Below are positions 24,217 to 32,249 of a stretch of 64,000 nucleotides of DNA, in pieces; position 1 is the stretch's first letter, and each line of letters starts with the position of its first letter. The notes under the pieces were generated by a model, which made no database searches, had not been told where the DNA came from, and saw only the letters and a list, made by a program, of their open reading frames with translations. Position numbers and translations under genes: made by a program. Source of the DNA: CAYMZZ01 sp044463125 (lineage in GTDB: Bacteria; Bacteroidota; Bacteroidia; Chitinophagales; Chitinophagaceae); the NCBI GenBank assembly GCA_044463125.1, contig JBIQMS010000012.1, positions 1-64,000 on the forward strand, in the 5' to 3' direction.

Positions 24217-24720
24217 ATGCGAATTGTATTCCTTTTATTATGCCTGGCGGCTTGCTCTGCTCATGCACAAACTATTTACGTGGTGAGGCATGCGGAAAAG
24301 CAGGTTGTTGCGGCCGATGCCGATCAAATGATGCAGCGTGATCCTGAACTGTCGGAACTGGGAATGCAGCGTGCTGTGCGGCTGGCGGAATTATTGAAGG
24401 CTGTTCCGGTGAGCGCCATTTATAGTACGCCTTTTCGCCGTACCAAAGCCACCGTGGCCAAAGTGGCGGAGCAGTCTGGTCTGGAAGTTCAGATTTATTC
24501 ACCCCGTGCCGACAGCACCAGGAAGCTGATCGAAAACATGCGCGCTCTCAACGCAGGTACCATACTCATCACCGGCCATTCCAATACGGTAGATGATATT
24601 GTTAACGGCATTACCGGAGAGAGCCATATTCCCGGGGACCTGGATGAGTCGGAATACGATAACCTTTTCGTACTTCGCAAGGAAGCCGGCAAATGGATAT
24701 TTGAGCGAAGAAAATTCTGA
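24217..24720 (+). CDS. Exported histidine phosphatase superfamily protein
   Basis: A 167-residue phosphoglycerate mutase-fold protein with a signal peptide (LLLCLAACSAHAQ). It has the catalytic His in YVVRHAEKQ, the IYSTPFRRTKAT segment with a second phosphate-binding Arg, and the late His in ILITGHSNTVDDI. The compact size fits the SixA-like branch, but export suggests a periplasmic phosphatase acting on small substrates. The substrate is not evident. It converges on the DUF2490 gene across 27 bp with only a weak hairpin. Confidence 0.83.
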   Translation: MRIVFLLLCLAACSAHAQTIYVVRHAEKQVVAADADQMMQRDPELSELGMQRAVRLAELLKAVPVSAIYSTPFRRTKATVAKVAEQSGLEVQIYSPRADSTRKLIENMRALNAGTILITGHSNTVDDIVNGITGESHIPGDLDESEYDNLFVLRKEAGKWIFERRKF

Positions 24721-24747
24721 CAGGGCAGGGGCGGCCTGCTTTTCTCC

Positions 24748-25461
24748 TTAGTCGATATTGCCCGGAATCTTCTCGTAAGGGCTCTTGTCGCCATCGATAT
24801 CAATATTCAGTGTGAGCTGGAAGAAATGTTTTCCATGCCCTACATAATTTCTGTAATCGTATTGATATACATAGCCCGGTTGCAGGCCAAAAGTGGAATT
24901 GAACTGGTAGCCAAACCCGATAAAGAAACGGTTCCTTTCGAAGTAGGGCGCCTTATTGGTAAGAAAAATTTCGTTGAAGGATGAGAAATAGGGGATTTTA
25001 GCGCCAATCTTTTTGGAAGTACCCAGGGGAACGGCCATATTCAGGCGATAGCGAAAGCGGTTGCGATAGCCAGTCTTAAACCAGCGTTGTTCCACACGAT
25101 ACCGGTGCTCAAATTTCATTTTCCGCAGGTAATTATTCATGGTAAGCTGCTGCCAGAAGCGCGTTTCATTGGCCGTAACCGGTTTAGTGAAACTTCCCGG
25201 ATCGCTATAGGTATGGTATTTTCCGGTTCCTACCAGAAAGGAGAAATTTTTGTTGATATAGAAAGAAATTCCTCCCTTCACTTCATGGTAAAAATGGTCA
25301 CGGTAAAAAGATTGCGAGCGAAGCTGGAGCTCATTGAATGCTTCCCAACGGGGACCGAGGGTTATTCGTGTGTTAATTACGTTCCAGGAACCGAAATGGG
25401 ACTTCTGACTAAAAGCGAAGCCTGCCGTCAGCAGGCTTAGGGCCAACAGGGTAATTCTCAT
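24748..25461 (-). CDS. DUF2490 outer-membrane-like protein
   Basis: A 237-residue exported protein (signal MRITLLALSLLTAGFAFS). The rest is amphipathic beta strands rich in Tyr, Phe and Arg (FELQ, YRFRYRLNM, FFIGFGYQF, GYVYQYDYR), typical of DUF2490 proteins predicted to form small outer-membrane barrels. The function of the family is unknown. The frame is open to a TTG at 25482, but the ATG at 25461 starts the signal peptide. It lies 29 bp after the E2 gene in the same direction and is probably co-transcribed. Confidence 0.78.
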   Translation of the reverse strand: MRITLLALSLLTAGFAFSQKSHFGSWNVINTRITLGPRWEAFNELQLRSQSFYRDHFYHEVKGGISFYINKNFSFLVGTGKYHTYSDPGSFTKPVTANETRFWQQLTMNNYLRKMKFEHRYRVEQRWFKTGYRNRFRYRLNMAVPLGTSKKIGAKIPYFSSFNEIFLTNKAPYFERNRFFIGFGYQFNSTFGLQPGYVYQYDYRNYVGHGKHFFQLTLNIDIDGDKSPYEKIPGNID

Positions 25462-25490
25462 GATCAATCGTCGAACCAGCAATTTTTTGA

Positions 25491-26825
25491 TTAATAATCC
25501 CTTTCGCTATTGAAATTCTCCAGCTCTTTTGCAACGGCTGTGAGGAAAGTAGCGCCAAGGCTTCCATCAACGATGCGATGATCGTAACTCATGCTAAGAT
25601 ACATCATATGACGGATTGCGATGCTGTCGCCTTGCTCTGTTTCAATCACAACCGGCCTTTTCTTGATCGCTCCTACAGCGAGAATAGCTACTTGCGGTTG
25701 ATTGATGATGGGTGTTCCCATCAGGCTGCCAAAAGTACCTACATTTGTTAGGGTGAATGTACCGCCCTGTGTATCATCGGCCTTCAGCTTTCCCTGCCTT
25801 GCATTTTCCGCCATGGTATTCACCTGCTTGCTCAGGCCTACCAGGTTGAGTTGATCCGCATTTTTAATAACCGGTACAATCAGGTTGCCACTGGGAAGGG
25901 CTGTGGCCATGCCAATATTTATATCTTTCTTAAGAATTATCTTCTGACCATCCAGGGAACAATTGATCATCGGAAACTTCTTGATGCATTTCACAACGGC
26001 TTCTATAAAGAGAGGCGTGAACGTGATCTTGGTACCTTCTCTTTTCTCAAAATCCTTTTTCACTTTTTCGCGCCAGAGCACCATATTGGTAACATCCGCC
26101 TCCGTGAAGCTGGTAACGTGCGGGCTGGTGTGCTTGCTCTTCACCATATGATCGGCAATCAGCCTACGCATCCGATCCATTTCAATAATTTCCACATTAC
26201 CGGCATAGGTAGTGGTCATTTCTTTTTCCTGTACGGCAGGTGCCTGCGAAGTGGTGGCCACTGAAGCCGATCTTGCGGCGGGTGCGGGTTGATGCTGCCG
26301 ATTGGCTACATAAGCCAGGATATCTTTCTTGGTCACACGACCATCCATTCCATTGCCGGGAATATTTTCCAGTTCGCTCATGCTAATGCCTTCGCTGGCG
26401 GCTATGTTCAACACCAGCGGCGAATAAAAGCGGCCCGCCTGTCCGTTGGAGCTATTGTTGCCGGCAGCAACAGCCGTGCTGCTGGCGACGGGTGCTGGCG
26501 CTGGCGCTGCTACAGCGGGAGCGGCTGGAGCGCTGGTGGCAGCCGGAGCAGGTGCCGGGGCAGTGCTGGCTTCGCTAACTTCCGCTTCGGTACTAATGCG
26601 CGCAATCACCGAACCAATCGGCACCACATCATCTACCTTAAATAATATTTCAGTGATCACCCCTTCAGCGGTGCTGGGCACTTCACTATCCACCTTATCA
26701 GTCGCAATTTCCAGCACGGTTTCGTCCAGTTTTACCGGATCGCCGGCTTGCTTATGCCATTTCAGGATAGTGGCTTCCATAATGCTTTCGCCCAGTTTCG
26801 GCATGATCAGGTCTACAACCGCCAT
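25491..26825 (-). CDS. 2-oxoacid dehydrogenase complex E2 component
   Basis: A 444-residue dihydrolipoamide acyltransferase. The lipoyl domain (1 to about 78) has the modified Lys in EIATDKVDSEVPS; an Ala/Pro-rich flexible linker follows (about 85-120); then an E1/E3-binding domain (about 132-172, YSPLVLNIAASEGIS); a second linker; and the catalytic acyltransferase (about 215-440) ending with HRIVDGSLGATFL, the active-site His and Asp. The acid served (pyruvate, 2-oxoglutarate or branched-chain) is unclear, since no E1 or E3 genes are adjacent; the linker-rich single lipoyl layout is common in branched-chain or pyruvate E2s. Confidence 0.93.
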   Translation of the reverse strand: MAVVDLIMPKLGESIMEATILKWHKQAGDPVKLDETVLEIATDKVDSEVPSTAEGVITEILFKVDDVVPIGSVIARISTEAEVSEASTAPAPAPAATSAPAAPAVAAPAPAPVASSTAVAAGNNSSNGQAGRFYSPLVLNIAASEGISMSELENIPGNGMDGRVTKKDILAYVANRQHQPAPAARSASVATTSQAPAVQEKEMTTTYAGNVEIIEMDRMRRLIADHMVKSKHTSPHVTSFTEADVTNMVLWREKVKKDFEKREGTKITFTPLFIEAVVKCIKKFPMINCSLDGQKIILKKDINIGMATALPSGNLIVPVIKNADQLNLVGLSKQVNTMAENARQGKLKADDTQGGTFTLTNVGTFGSLMGTPIINQPQVAILAVGAIKKRPVVIETEQGDSIAIRHMMYLSMSYDHRIVDGSLGATFLTAVAKELENFNSERDY

Positions 26826-26947
26826 AATTGGTCAATTTTTTAGTTGATGAAGGCCAAATTATCTCCAGTAGGCCGGCGCCTGCGGCAAGCAGCCTTTATG
26901 GAAAGTTCAGCGCGCCAAAGGTAAGGAATTGAGGCAAATAGATACTA

Positions 26948-28210
26948 TCAAGTGTTAGTCAAAATGAATTTTCGCAGCAGGTTCAGTGCCTGCCCGGCCG
27001 CGATATGGATATTCCGCTGCCGGTCGAAGCGCAGGTGTAACTGCAGGGTTACCACACGGTCTGCATTGCCCGCCGCCAGCCAAACCGTGCCAACCGGTTT
27101 TTCGGCACTGCCCCCGTCGGGGCCCATAATGCCGGAACTGGCGATGGCATAATCGGTCCGGAGCGCGCTCAGGACCCCTTTTACCATTTCCCGGACGGTT
27201 TGCTCACTTACCGCGCCAAAATTCCTGAGGGTGTCGTTACCGACATTTAATAAGTTCTCCTTCGCTTCATTCGCATAGCTCACGATACTTCCTTTGAAAT
27301 AAGCGGAGGAGCCCGGTACGCTGGTGATCAGTTGGGCAATGCTGCCGCCCGTACAGCTTTCGGCAGTTGCGAGGGTCTTTCCTTTTTGTTTGAGAATCTT
27401 TCCGATTACAATTTCAAGGCCCTCATCCTGATCGCTAACCAATACATCCTTCACACGCTCCAATAATTCCTGAAAGTACAGGTCCACTTCCTGCTCTACC
27501 TGGGCTTTGTCGGTTCCTGTGGCGGTCAATCGCAGTTTTACCATGCCATAACTGGGCAGATAGGCCAACTTGATATGTGCGGGCAGTTTTGCTTCAAAGC
27601 CCATTAGTTTTTCCGCTATCATCGATTCACCCTGCCCGGCCGTAAAAGCTGTACGATGTACGATGGCCGGCATCACAAAGTGCTGTTGCAGGCGAGGCAA
27701 TACTTCCTGGGTCATTATCCCTTTCATTTCATGGGGCACACCGGGTAACGAAATAAATATGGTGCCTTCTTTTTCGAACCACATGCCTGGCGCCGAACCA
27801 CGTTCATTATGCAATACCGTTGCCACATCGGGCACTTCAGCCTGGCGCAGGTTGCGCTCCAGGATGGGGCCGGGGCGGCGATAAACTTTTTCAAACAAAT
27901 AGATCACGTGCTGCCGCACGGCTTCATTCACCACCATCTGCCCGCCAAAATAGCCGCAAAGCAAGGGCTTGGTAATATCATCGGCTGTGGGTCCGAGTCC
28001 GCCCGTCAATATTACCAGTTGCGATTGCCGCCCTTCTTCATCCAGTGCCGCGCGAATCTCTACCGCATCGTCGCCCACGGCTACTCGTCGGCGTACCCAA
28101 ATACCGAGCGTATTCAATTCCTGTGCTATAAATGCGCTGTTGGTGTCGATGGTTTGACCAATCAACAATTCATCACCGATAGTTATAATAGAAGCAAAAA
28201 GCATATTCAT
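26948..28210 (-). CDS. cinA: CinA-family nicotinamide-nucleotide amidohydrolase
   Basis: A 420-residue two-domain protein. The N-terminal molybdopterin-binding-like domain (about 4-170) has SIITIGDELLIGQTIDTN and LTGGLGPTADDITK; a linker region follows; and the C-terminal amidase domain (about 260-415) has the catalytic Ser in ATAESCTGGSIAQ and ASSGIMGPDGGS. In the family this enzyme deamidates NMN back to nicotinate mononucleotide for NAD recycling, and the N-terminal domain can hydrolyse ADP-ribose. Two ATGs (28210, 28204) are possible starts. It is transcribed divergently from the carboxypeptidase gene. Confidence 0.93.
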   Translation of the reverse strand: MNMLFASIITIGDELLIGQTIDTNSAFIAQELNTLGIWVRRRVAVGDDAVEIRAALDEEGRQSQLVILTGGLGPTADDITKPLLCGYFGGQMVVNEAVRQHVIYLFEKVYRRPGPILERNLRQAEVPDVATVLHNERGSAPGMWFEKEGTIFISLPGVPHEMKGIMTQEVLPRLQQHFVMPAIVHRTAFTAGQGESMIAEKLMGFEAKLPAHIKLAYLPSYGMVKLRLTATGTDKAQVEQEVDLYFQELLERVKDVLVSDQDEGLEIVIGKILKQKGKTLATAESCTGGSIAQLITSVPGSSAYFKGSIVSYANEAKENLLNVGNDTLRNFGAVSEQTVREMVKGVLSALRTDYAIASSGIMGPDGGSAEKPVGTVWLAAGNADRVVTLQLHLRFDRQRNIHIAAGQALNLLRKFILTNT

Positions 28211-28252
28211 TCAATTAAGTTTGCCGCAGGAAGTTGTCCACTTCAGGCACCG

Positions 28253-28260
28253 CAAATTTA
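28253..28260 (-). promoter_or_regulatory. -7 promoter box for cinA
   Basis: TAAATTTG on the minus strand is an exact TAnnTTTG match 42 bp before the ATG. Confidence 0.5.
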
Positions 28261-28426
28261 GCTCCCTCAGCAACAGTTGGCCAGGTATTTTGTTTGCATG
28301 GTCAGGAAAATCCAGTCAATGGACTTTTCTCTTCCGGCTTTAACAAAATGGGGCGGGTATTTCCACACAAAAAAATTAGGTTTACGGCTTCAGTCCGGGG
28401 ATTACCCGCTTCAAAAATACTTCCGC

Positions 28427-29848
28427 ATGATTACAAGGCAATCGGCTTATTTCATTTCAGCGCTCTTGTTGCTGTTGACAACTACAAGCTTTGTCCGTTC
28501 CCAAACCATTGCTTCCCGGCTTCAGGCTGCGTATGCGAATTTCGCAAAGGATCCGCAATTAAGGTATGCTTCGCATTCCATTTATGTGATGGAGCGGCAA
28601 TCGGGGCGTTTGGTATTTGCCCGAAATGCCAGCCAGGGCCTGGCTCCGGCTTCTACTCAGAAAGTGGTGACGGCGGCCACTGCATTTGCACTCCTGGGAT
28701 CGGATTTCCGATATACGAATCTCATTACGCTTGATCCCCTGGAAGAAAATGCGGGTTCCTGGCAATTGGGCCTGGTGGCCAGCGGCGATCCCAGTTGGGG
28801 CAGCCCCCGCTATGCCTCTACTCAGGCGGAATTCATTTTTTCGCAGATTGCGGATTCCTTAAGGTCAAAGGGTATCCGCAAACTGGCTCCATCCATTGTG
28901 ATGTGGCAGCAGCCCGGCATTGATTCTTTGCCGAGCCAGGAAGGCTGGATATTGCAGGACCTGGGCAATTACTATGGGGCGCCGGCCACGCGTTGCACCT
29001 GGCGGGAGAATCAGTACGACATCCTGCTTAGGTCCGGCAAAAAGCTGGGCGATCCTGTTGTTGTTATCAACAAGGACGATTTGCCTTCTGAAATCGAATC
29101 GTTCCGGAACAAGCTCAGTTCTGCGGCAGCGGGCACAGGCGATAATGCCTATATCTATCCTCCTTTGGACGCCGGTTCACACTTGCTGAAGGGAACCATC
29201 CCGGTAAACGAAAACCGATTTTCCATCAGCGGTTCGGTGCAGGATGGTGACCGGTATTTTGGAGAACAACTGTTATCGAAGCTGAAGCTGGAAGGCTTTG
29301 AAATGGAAGAAGGAAATAGCTCCGTAATTGTGCGACAGCCCAAAACAGAGATGGCTGTATTGGCCAGCTTGTTGTCGCCGGCAATCGACTCTTTGTCTTA
29401 TTGGTTCCTGCGCAAGAGTATCAACCTATATGGAGAGGCATTCGTGAAAACGATAGGCGAGAAAAAGTCGGGCAACTGGTCAACCGACGCGGGCCTGGCG
29501 GTGATGCGTCGTTTTTGGGCGGCTCAGGGTATCGATTCCAATGCCTTGCGCATGCAGGATGGATCAGGGCTCTCGCCGCAAAACCGCGTTACTACCGAGG
29601 CGCTGGCCAAAGTGCTTTGGTATGCGGCCAGGCAAAGCTGGTATGCGGATTATTTGGAAGGCTTTCCGCTTTATAATGGCATGAAGATGAAATCAGGCAC
29701 CATCAGCGGCGTCAAAGGTTTTTGCGGATATCATCGTTCCAAAAAAGATGGCAGGGAATACATATTTGCCATTTTGGTGAATAACTATACCGGCAGTTCT
29801 TCAGCTCTGGTAGGGAAAATGTACAGGGTGCTGGATGTGATGAAGTGA
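28427..29848 (+). CDS. dacB: D-Ala-D-Ala carboxypeptidase/endopeptidase (PBP4 type)
   Basis: A 473-residue exported S13-family peptidase that trims peptidoglycan peptides. The ATG at 28427 gives a signal peptide (FISALLLLLTTTSFVRSQ); the frame is open upstream to 28277 but without a signal. The three active-site motifs of penicillin-binding proteins are present: SxxK in APASTQKVVTAA, SxN in RKSINLYGE and KSGT in MKMKSGTISGVKG. The long stretch between the first and second motifs matches the extra domains of PBP4. Its 3' end is followed by GTGAG repeats. Confidence 0.9.
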   Translation: MITRQSAYFISALLLLLTTTSFVRSQTIASRLQAAYANFAKDPQLRYASHSIYVMERQSGRLVFARNASQGLAPASTQKVVTAATAFALLGSDFRYTNLITLDPLEENAGSWQLGLVASGDPSWGSPRYASTQAEFIFSQIADSLRSKGIRKLAPSIVMWQQPGIDSLPSQEGWILQDLGNYYGAPATRCTWRENQYDILLRSGKKLGDPVVVINKDDLPSEIESFRNKLSSAAAGTGDNAYIYPPLDAGSHLLKGTIPVNENRFSISGSVQDGDRYFGEQLLSKLKLEGFEMEEGNSSVIVRQPKTEMAVLASLLSPAIDSLSYWFLRKSINLYGEAFVKTIGEKKSGNWSTDAGLAVMRRFWAAQGIDSNALRMQDGSGLSPQNRVTTEALAKVLWYAARQSWYADYLEGFPLYNGMKMKSGTISGVKGFCGYHRSKKDGREYIFAILVNNYTGSSSALVGKMYRVLDVMK

Positions 29849-29858
29849 GGAGGACAAC

Positions 29859-29920
29859 GTGAGGCGTGAGGCGTGAGACGTGAGTCGTGAGTCGTGAGGC
29901 GTGAGTCGTGAGGCGTGAGA
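29859..29920. repeat. GTGAGGC/GTGAGTC tandem array
   Basis: About eight units alternating GTGAGGC, GTGAGTC and GTGAGAC follow the dacB stop. The same unit family forms the outer arms of the locus at 37575-37850, but no matching right arm is seen here. Confidence 0.75.
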
Positions 29921-29958
29921 CTTCTTTGGGCCTATGGAGGTGGTTTTAAGTGGAGGAA

Positions 29959-30130
29959 GTTTTTTACCGCAACGGGCGCAAAGAATTCGCAACGTACGCG
30001 ACGATTTGTTGAGTGTACAGAAATGTTCTGCATTCAAAAGTGACCAATATTAAAGATAGTAAGGGTTTCTATATCCGGAAGATTCCGTTGCGCTCTTTGC
30101 GAATTCGTAGCGTTCGTGGCGGTAAAAAAA
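29959..30130. repeat. Imperfect long inverted repeat
   Basis: The left arm (about 29959-30002, TTTTTTACCGCAACGGGCGC then AAAGAATTCGC) and right arm (about 30086-30130) are imperfect reverse complements flanking an 83-base AT-rich middle. It stands between the GTGAG array and the M50 protease gene, and nothing else is visible in 29849-30179. Confidence 0.65.
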
Positions 30131-30179
30131 GCTGAGCAGCCAGGCTGTTGATAACGGACTTAACCAGGTGAATTAAACA

Positions 30180-31181
30180 TTAAATCACAATACCAAATCG
30201 TTGCAGAAAATGTGTACCCACATCGAGCCACCAGGGGCTGCTGAGAGCGGCCAGCCAGATCAGTAATAGCAGCGCCTTGCCTGCCAGCGACATATCCTGA
30301 ACCAGGTGCCGATGAAGCAGGCTTTCGATCATCTGCATAATCTTTTCTTCTTTGGCGTCGTAGGCATAAGGTGGTCCGGGATCCATTTCTTTAAAAGAGG
30401 GATGCTGTTCGATTAATATTTTCCGCGTTCTCCAATAATTTTCGTCTGGCAGATCCGCATAGGAATAATTCAGATCGATCCCCGCCAGTTCAATCTCTTT
30501 TTCCACCTGCTGAATCCTTCGGTCACCAAACTGGCGGAGGGCCAGCATCGCCGGGAAAATGAGAAGTGGATAAACCGGAACGCTAAAACCATACAGTGCC
30601 ACCCATACCAATGCCGCGATCGACAACCACTGAAACAGTTTGCTCATCCAGCTTTCTTCGTCGAGATAAACGCGGTTGAGCAACTGCCCGCCATCCAGCG
30701 GATAAATGGGCAGCAGGTTGATGAGGTTGAGGAACAGGAACGCGAGGCCAATTACTTCAAAGGAAAGAAACCCTATGGAGCGGCTGGGGTCCTGCTGATA
30801 CAGAAAATAAAAGATGGCGCCAATGAGCATGCCCGGCAGGGGACCAGCCAGCAGGATGATGGCGGATTCGCGCTGCGAAACCTCACGCTTGGTTCCGGAA
30901 ACGTAGGCGCCCAGCAAGGGAATAAAAAATATACCAAGGTCATTGTATCGGAACAATTTCATGGCGGCAAAATGTCCCAACTCGTGCAAGATAACGATTG
31001 TTGTAATCAACAACAGCATTTCAAGGCTTCGAAAAAAGTAGAAACCGATGATCAGGTATAAAGCGAGGCTGGTAGCCGACCGAATCCACATGGCGGAGGG
31101 CTCAGGCTTTGGCTTCCTGAATTTGGGCGGGTATATCGCGGCTTCGCTAATTTCACCGGTTTCCCATTGCTGTTGATCCAT
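30180..31181 (-). CDS. Site-2-type (M50) membrane metalloprotease
   Basis: A 333-residue intramembrane protease with at least six hydrophobic segments. The zinc motif HExxH is in VILHELGHFAAM and the third-ligand motif in NLLPIYPLDGGQLLN, as in S2P proteases. The N-terminal 35 residues and a C-terminal region of about 110 residues before the last helix are hydrophilic. There is no PDZ domain, so it is not the RseP/RIP type that cleaves anti-sigma factors by PDZ control. The substrate is unknown. It starts 9 bp after the thioesterase stop and is likely in its operon. Confidence 0.87.
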   Translation of the reverse strand: MDQQQWETGEISEAAIYPPKFRKPKPEPSAMWIRSATSLALYLIIGFYFFRSLEMLLLITTIVILHELGHFAAMKLFRYNDLGIFFIPLLGAYVSGTKREVSQRESAIILLAGPLPGMLIGAIFYFLYQQDPSRSIGFLSFEVIGLAFLFLNLINLLPIYPLDGGQLLNRVYLDEESWMSKLFQWLSIAALVWVALYGFSVPVYPLLIFPAMLALRQFGDRRIQQVEKEIELAGIDLNYSYADLPDENYWRTRKILIEQHPSFKEMDPGPPYAYDAKEEKIMQMIESLLHRHLVQDMSLAGKALLLLIWLAALSSPWWLDVGTHFLQRFGIVI

Positions 31182-31190
31182 AGGATAAAT

Positions 31191-31601
31191 TTAGTCAAAA
31201 TAGGGTACCAGTTGCTGCCGTAATTGTTCCGGCATCACGGTTCTCTTTTGCGTTTTGGCATCCATGAAATAAAGAATCACGTGGCCGCTGGCCAAGAGAT
31301 CGCCAGCTTCATTCAGCACTTCCTGGTGAAATTCTATTTTGTGATGCACGGGTAGTTCTTTTAGCGTAACGCGTACGGTAAGCAGATCATCATAGCGTGC
31401 CGGTCGCAGGTAGCGGCATTGCACTTCCACCACAGGCATGATGACCCCCATTTTCTCCATATCCGCATACGTGAAGCCCAATTGCCGGATCGATTCGGCC
31501 CGGCCCACCTCGAAATACTGGAAGAAATTGCCATGATACACCACGCCCATCTGGTCGGTCTCCGCATAGCGAACGCGGATATGGGTTTCAGCTACAAACA
31601 T
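31191..31601 (-). CDS. YbgC/FadM-like acyl-CoA thioesterase
   Basis: A 136-residue hot-dog-fold protein. The N-terminal motif RVRYAETDQMGVVYHGNFFQYFE contains the catalytic Asp and the YHGNY-like element of the 4-hydroxybenzoyl-CoA thioesterase family; I quote it in part only. The central helix follows (GRAESIRQLGF). Members hydrolyse short- to long-chain acyl-CoA in the cytosol. It precedes the M50 protease by 9 bp; a functional link is not obvious. Confidence 0.9.
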   Translation of the reverse strand: MFVAETHIRVRYAETDQMGVVYHGNFFQYFEVGRAESIRQLGFTYADMEKMGVIMPVVEVQCRYLRPARYDDLLTVRVTLKELPVHHKIEFHQEVLNEAGDLLASGHVILYFMDAKTQKRTVMPEQLRQQLVPYFD

Positions 31602-31642
31602 GCGGGGATTGATTTATTAATGATACAGAAACTTACCTGCAC

Positions 31643-31650
31643 CAAAATTA
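31643..31650 (-). promoter_or_regulatory. -7 promoter box for the thioesterase gene
   Basis: TAATTTTG on the minus strand fits TAnnTTTG, 41 bp before the ATG at 31601 and overlapping the end of the DoxX gene. Confidence 0.4.
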
Positions 31651-32058
31651 TTTTCCGGAAATCAATTTATCCAACGAAACTTTGCCGGGACCTGCAAACA
31701 GAATGGCAATAAAACCGGCCAGGTAAAGCCCCGCCTTTTCTCCTTCTGTAAATATCTGCCCACCATGCGAATAAAACAGGGCAACCCCCATGGCAATGAT
31801 CAATGGGATACAGGCCAAACGGGTGAAGAGCCCCAGGATGATAAAAACAGCGCAGAAAAATTCAGCGAATATCGCCAGCGCCATCGAAGTGCTATTTCCG
31901 ATATGAAAAGGATCGGCAAAACTGGAAGATTTGGCGGCAAAGCGGATAAGTTTATTGTATCCGTGGGGAATCATCATCAGGCCCAGTGATACACGCAGGA
32001 TCAACATGGAAAGTGTTATACCATTGTCGGTATAACGAATACTAAACAGTTTTTTCAT
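31648..32058 (-). CDS. DoxX-family membrane protein
   Basis: A 136-residue protein with four hydrophobic helices (LSMLILRVSLGLMMIPHGYN at the first), the usual DoxX layout and size. It carries the family-like pattern FAEFFCAVFIILGLFTRLA and GVALFYSHGG. DoxX proteins are small inner-membrane proteins linked in some species to quinone or thiosulfate redox reactions and oxidative stress; a specific role cannot be given. The 192 bp to the divergent TPR gene hold promoter-like AT-rich DNA without an exact -7 box. Confidence 0.85.
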   Translation of the reverse strand: MKKLFSIRYTDNGITLSMLILRVSLGLMMIPHGYNKLIRFAAKSSSFADPFHIGNSTSMALAIFAEFFCAVFIILGLFTRLACIPLIIAMGVALFYSHGGQIFTEGEKAGLYLAGFIAILFAGPGKVSLDKLISGK

Positions 32059-32249
32059 TGGTGTGGAGATTTGAATGCAATGATACTGAAAGAAATTTTA
32101 AAAGCTATAAGGGCCCTGATAATGAATAAAATGTTAAACCTTTCGTTAAATGGCACTTATCCACACCTGTTTGGAATGCTATTTGGCTACCGAAGAAATA
32201 ATTTGAATATTCGCATCGTTTATCCCACAACGGTTAAAGGACAAGTTTC

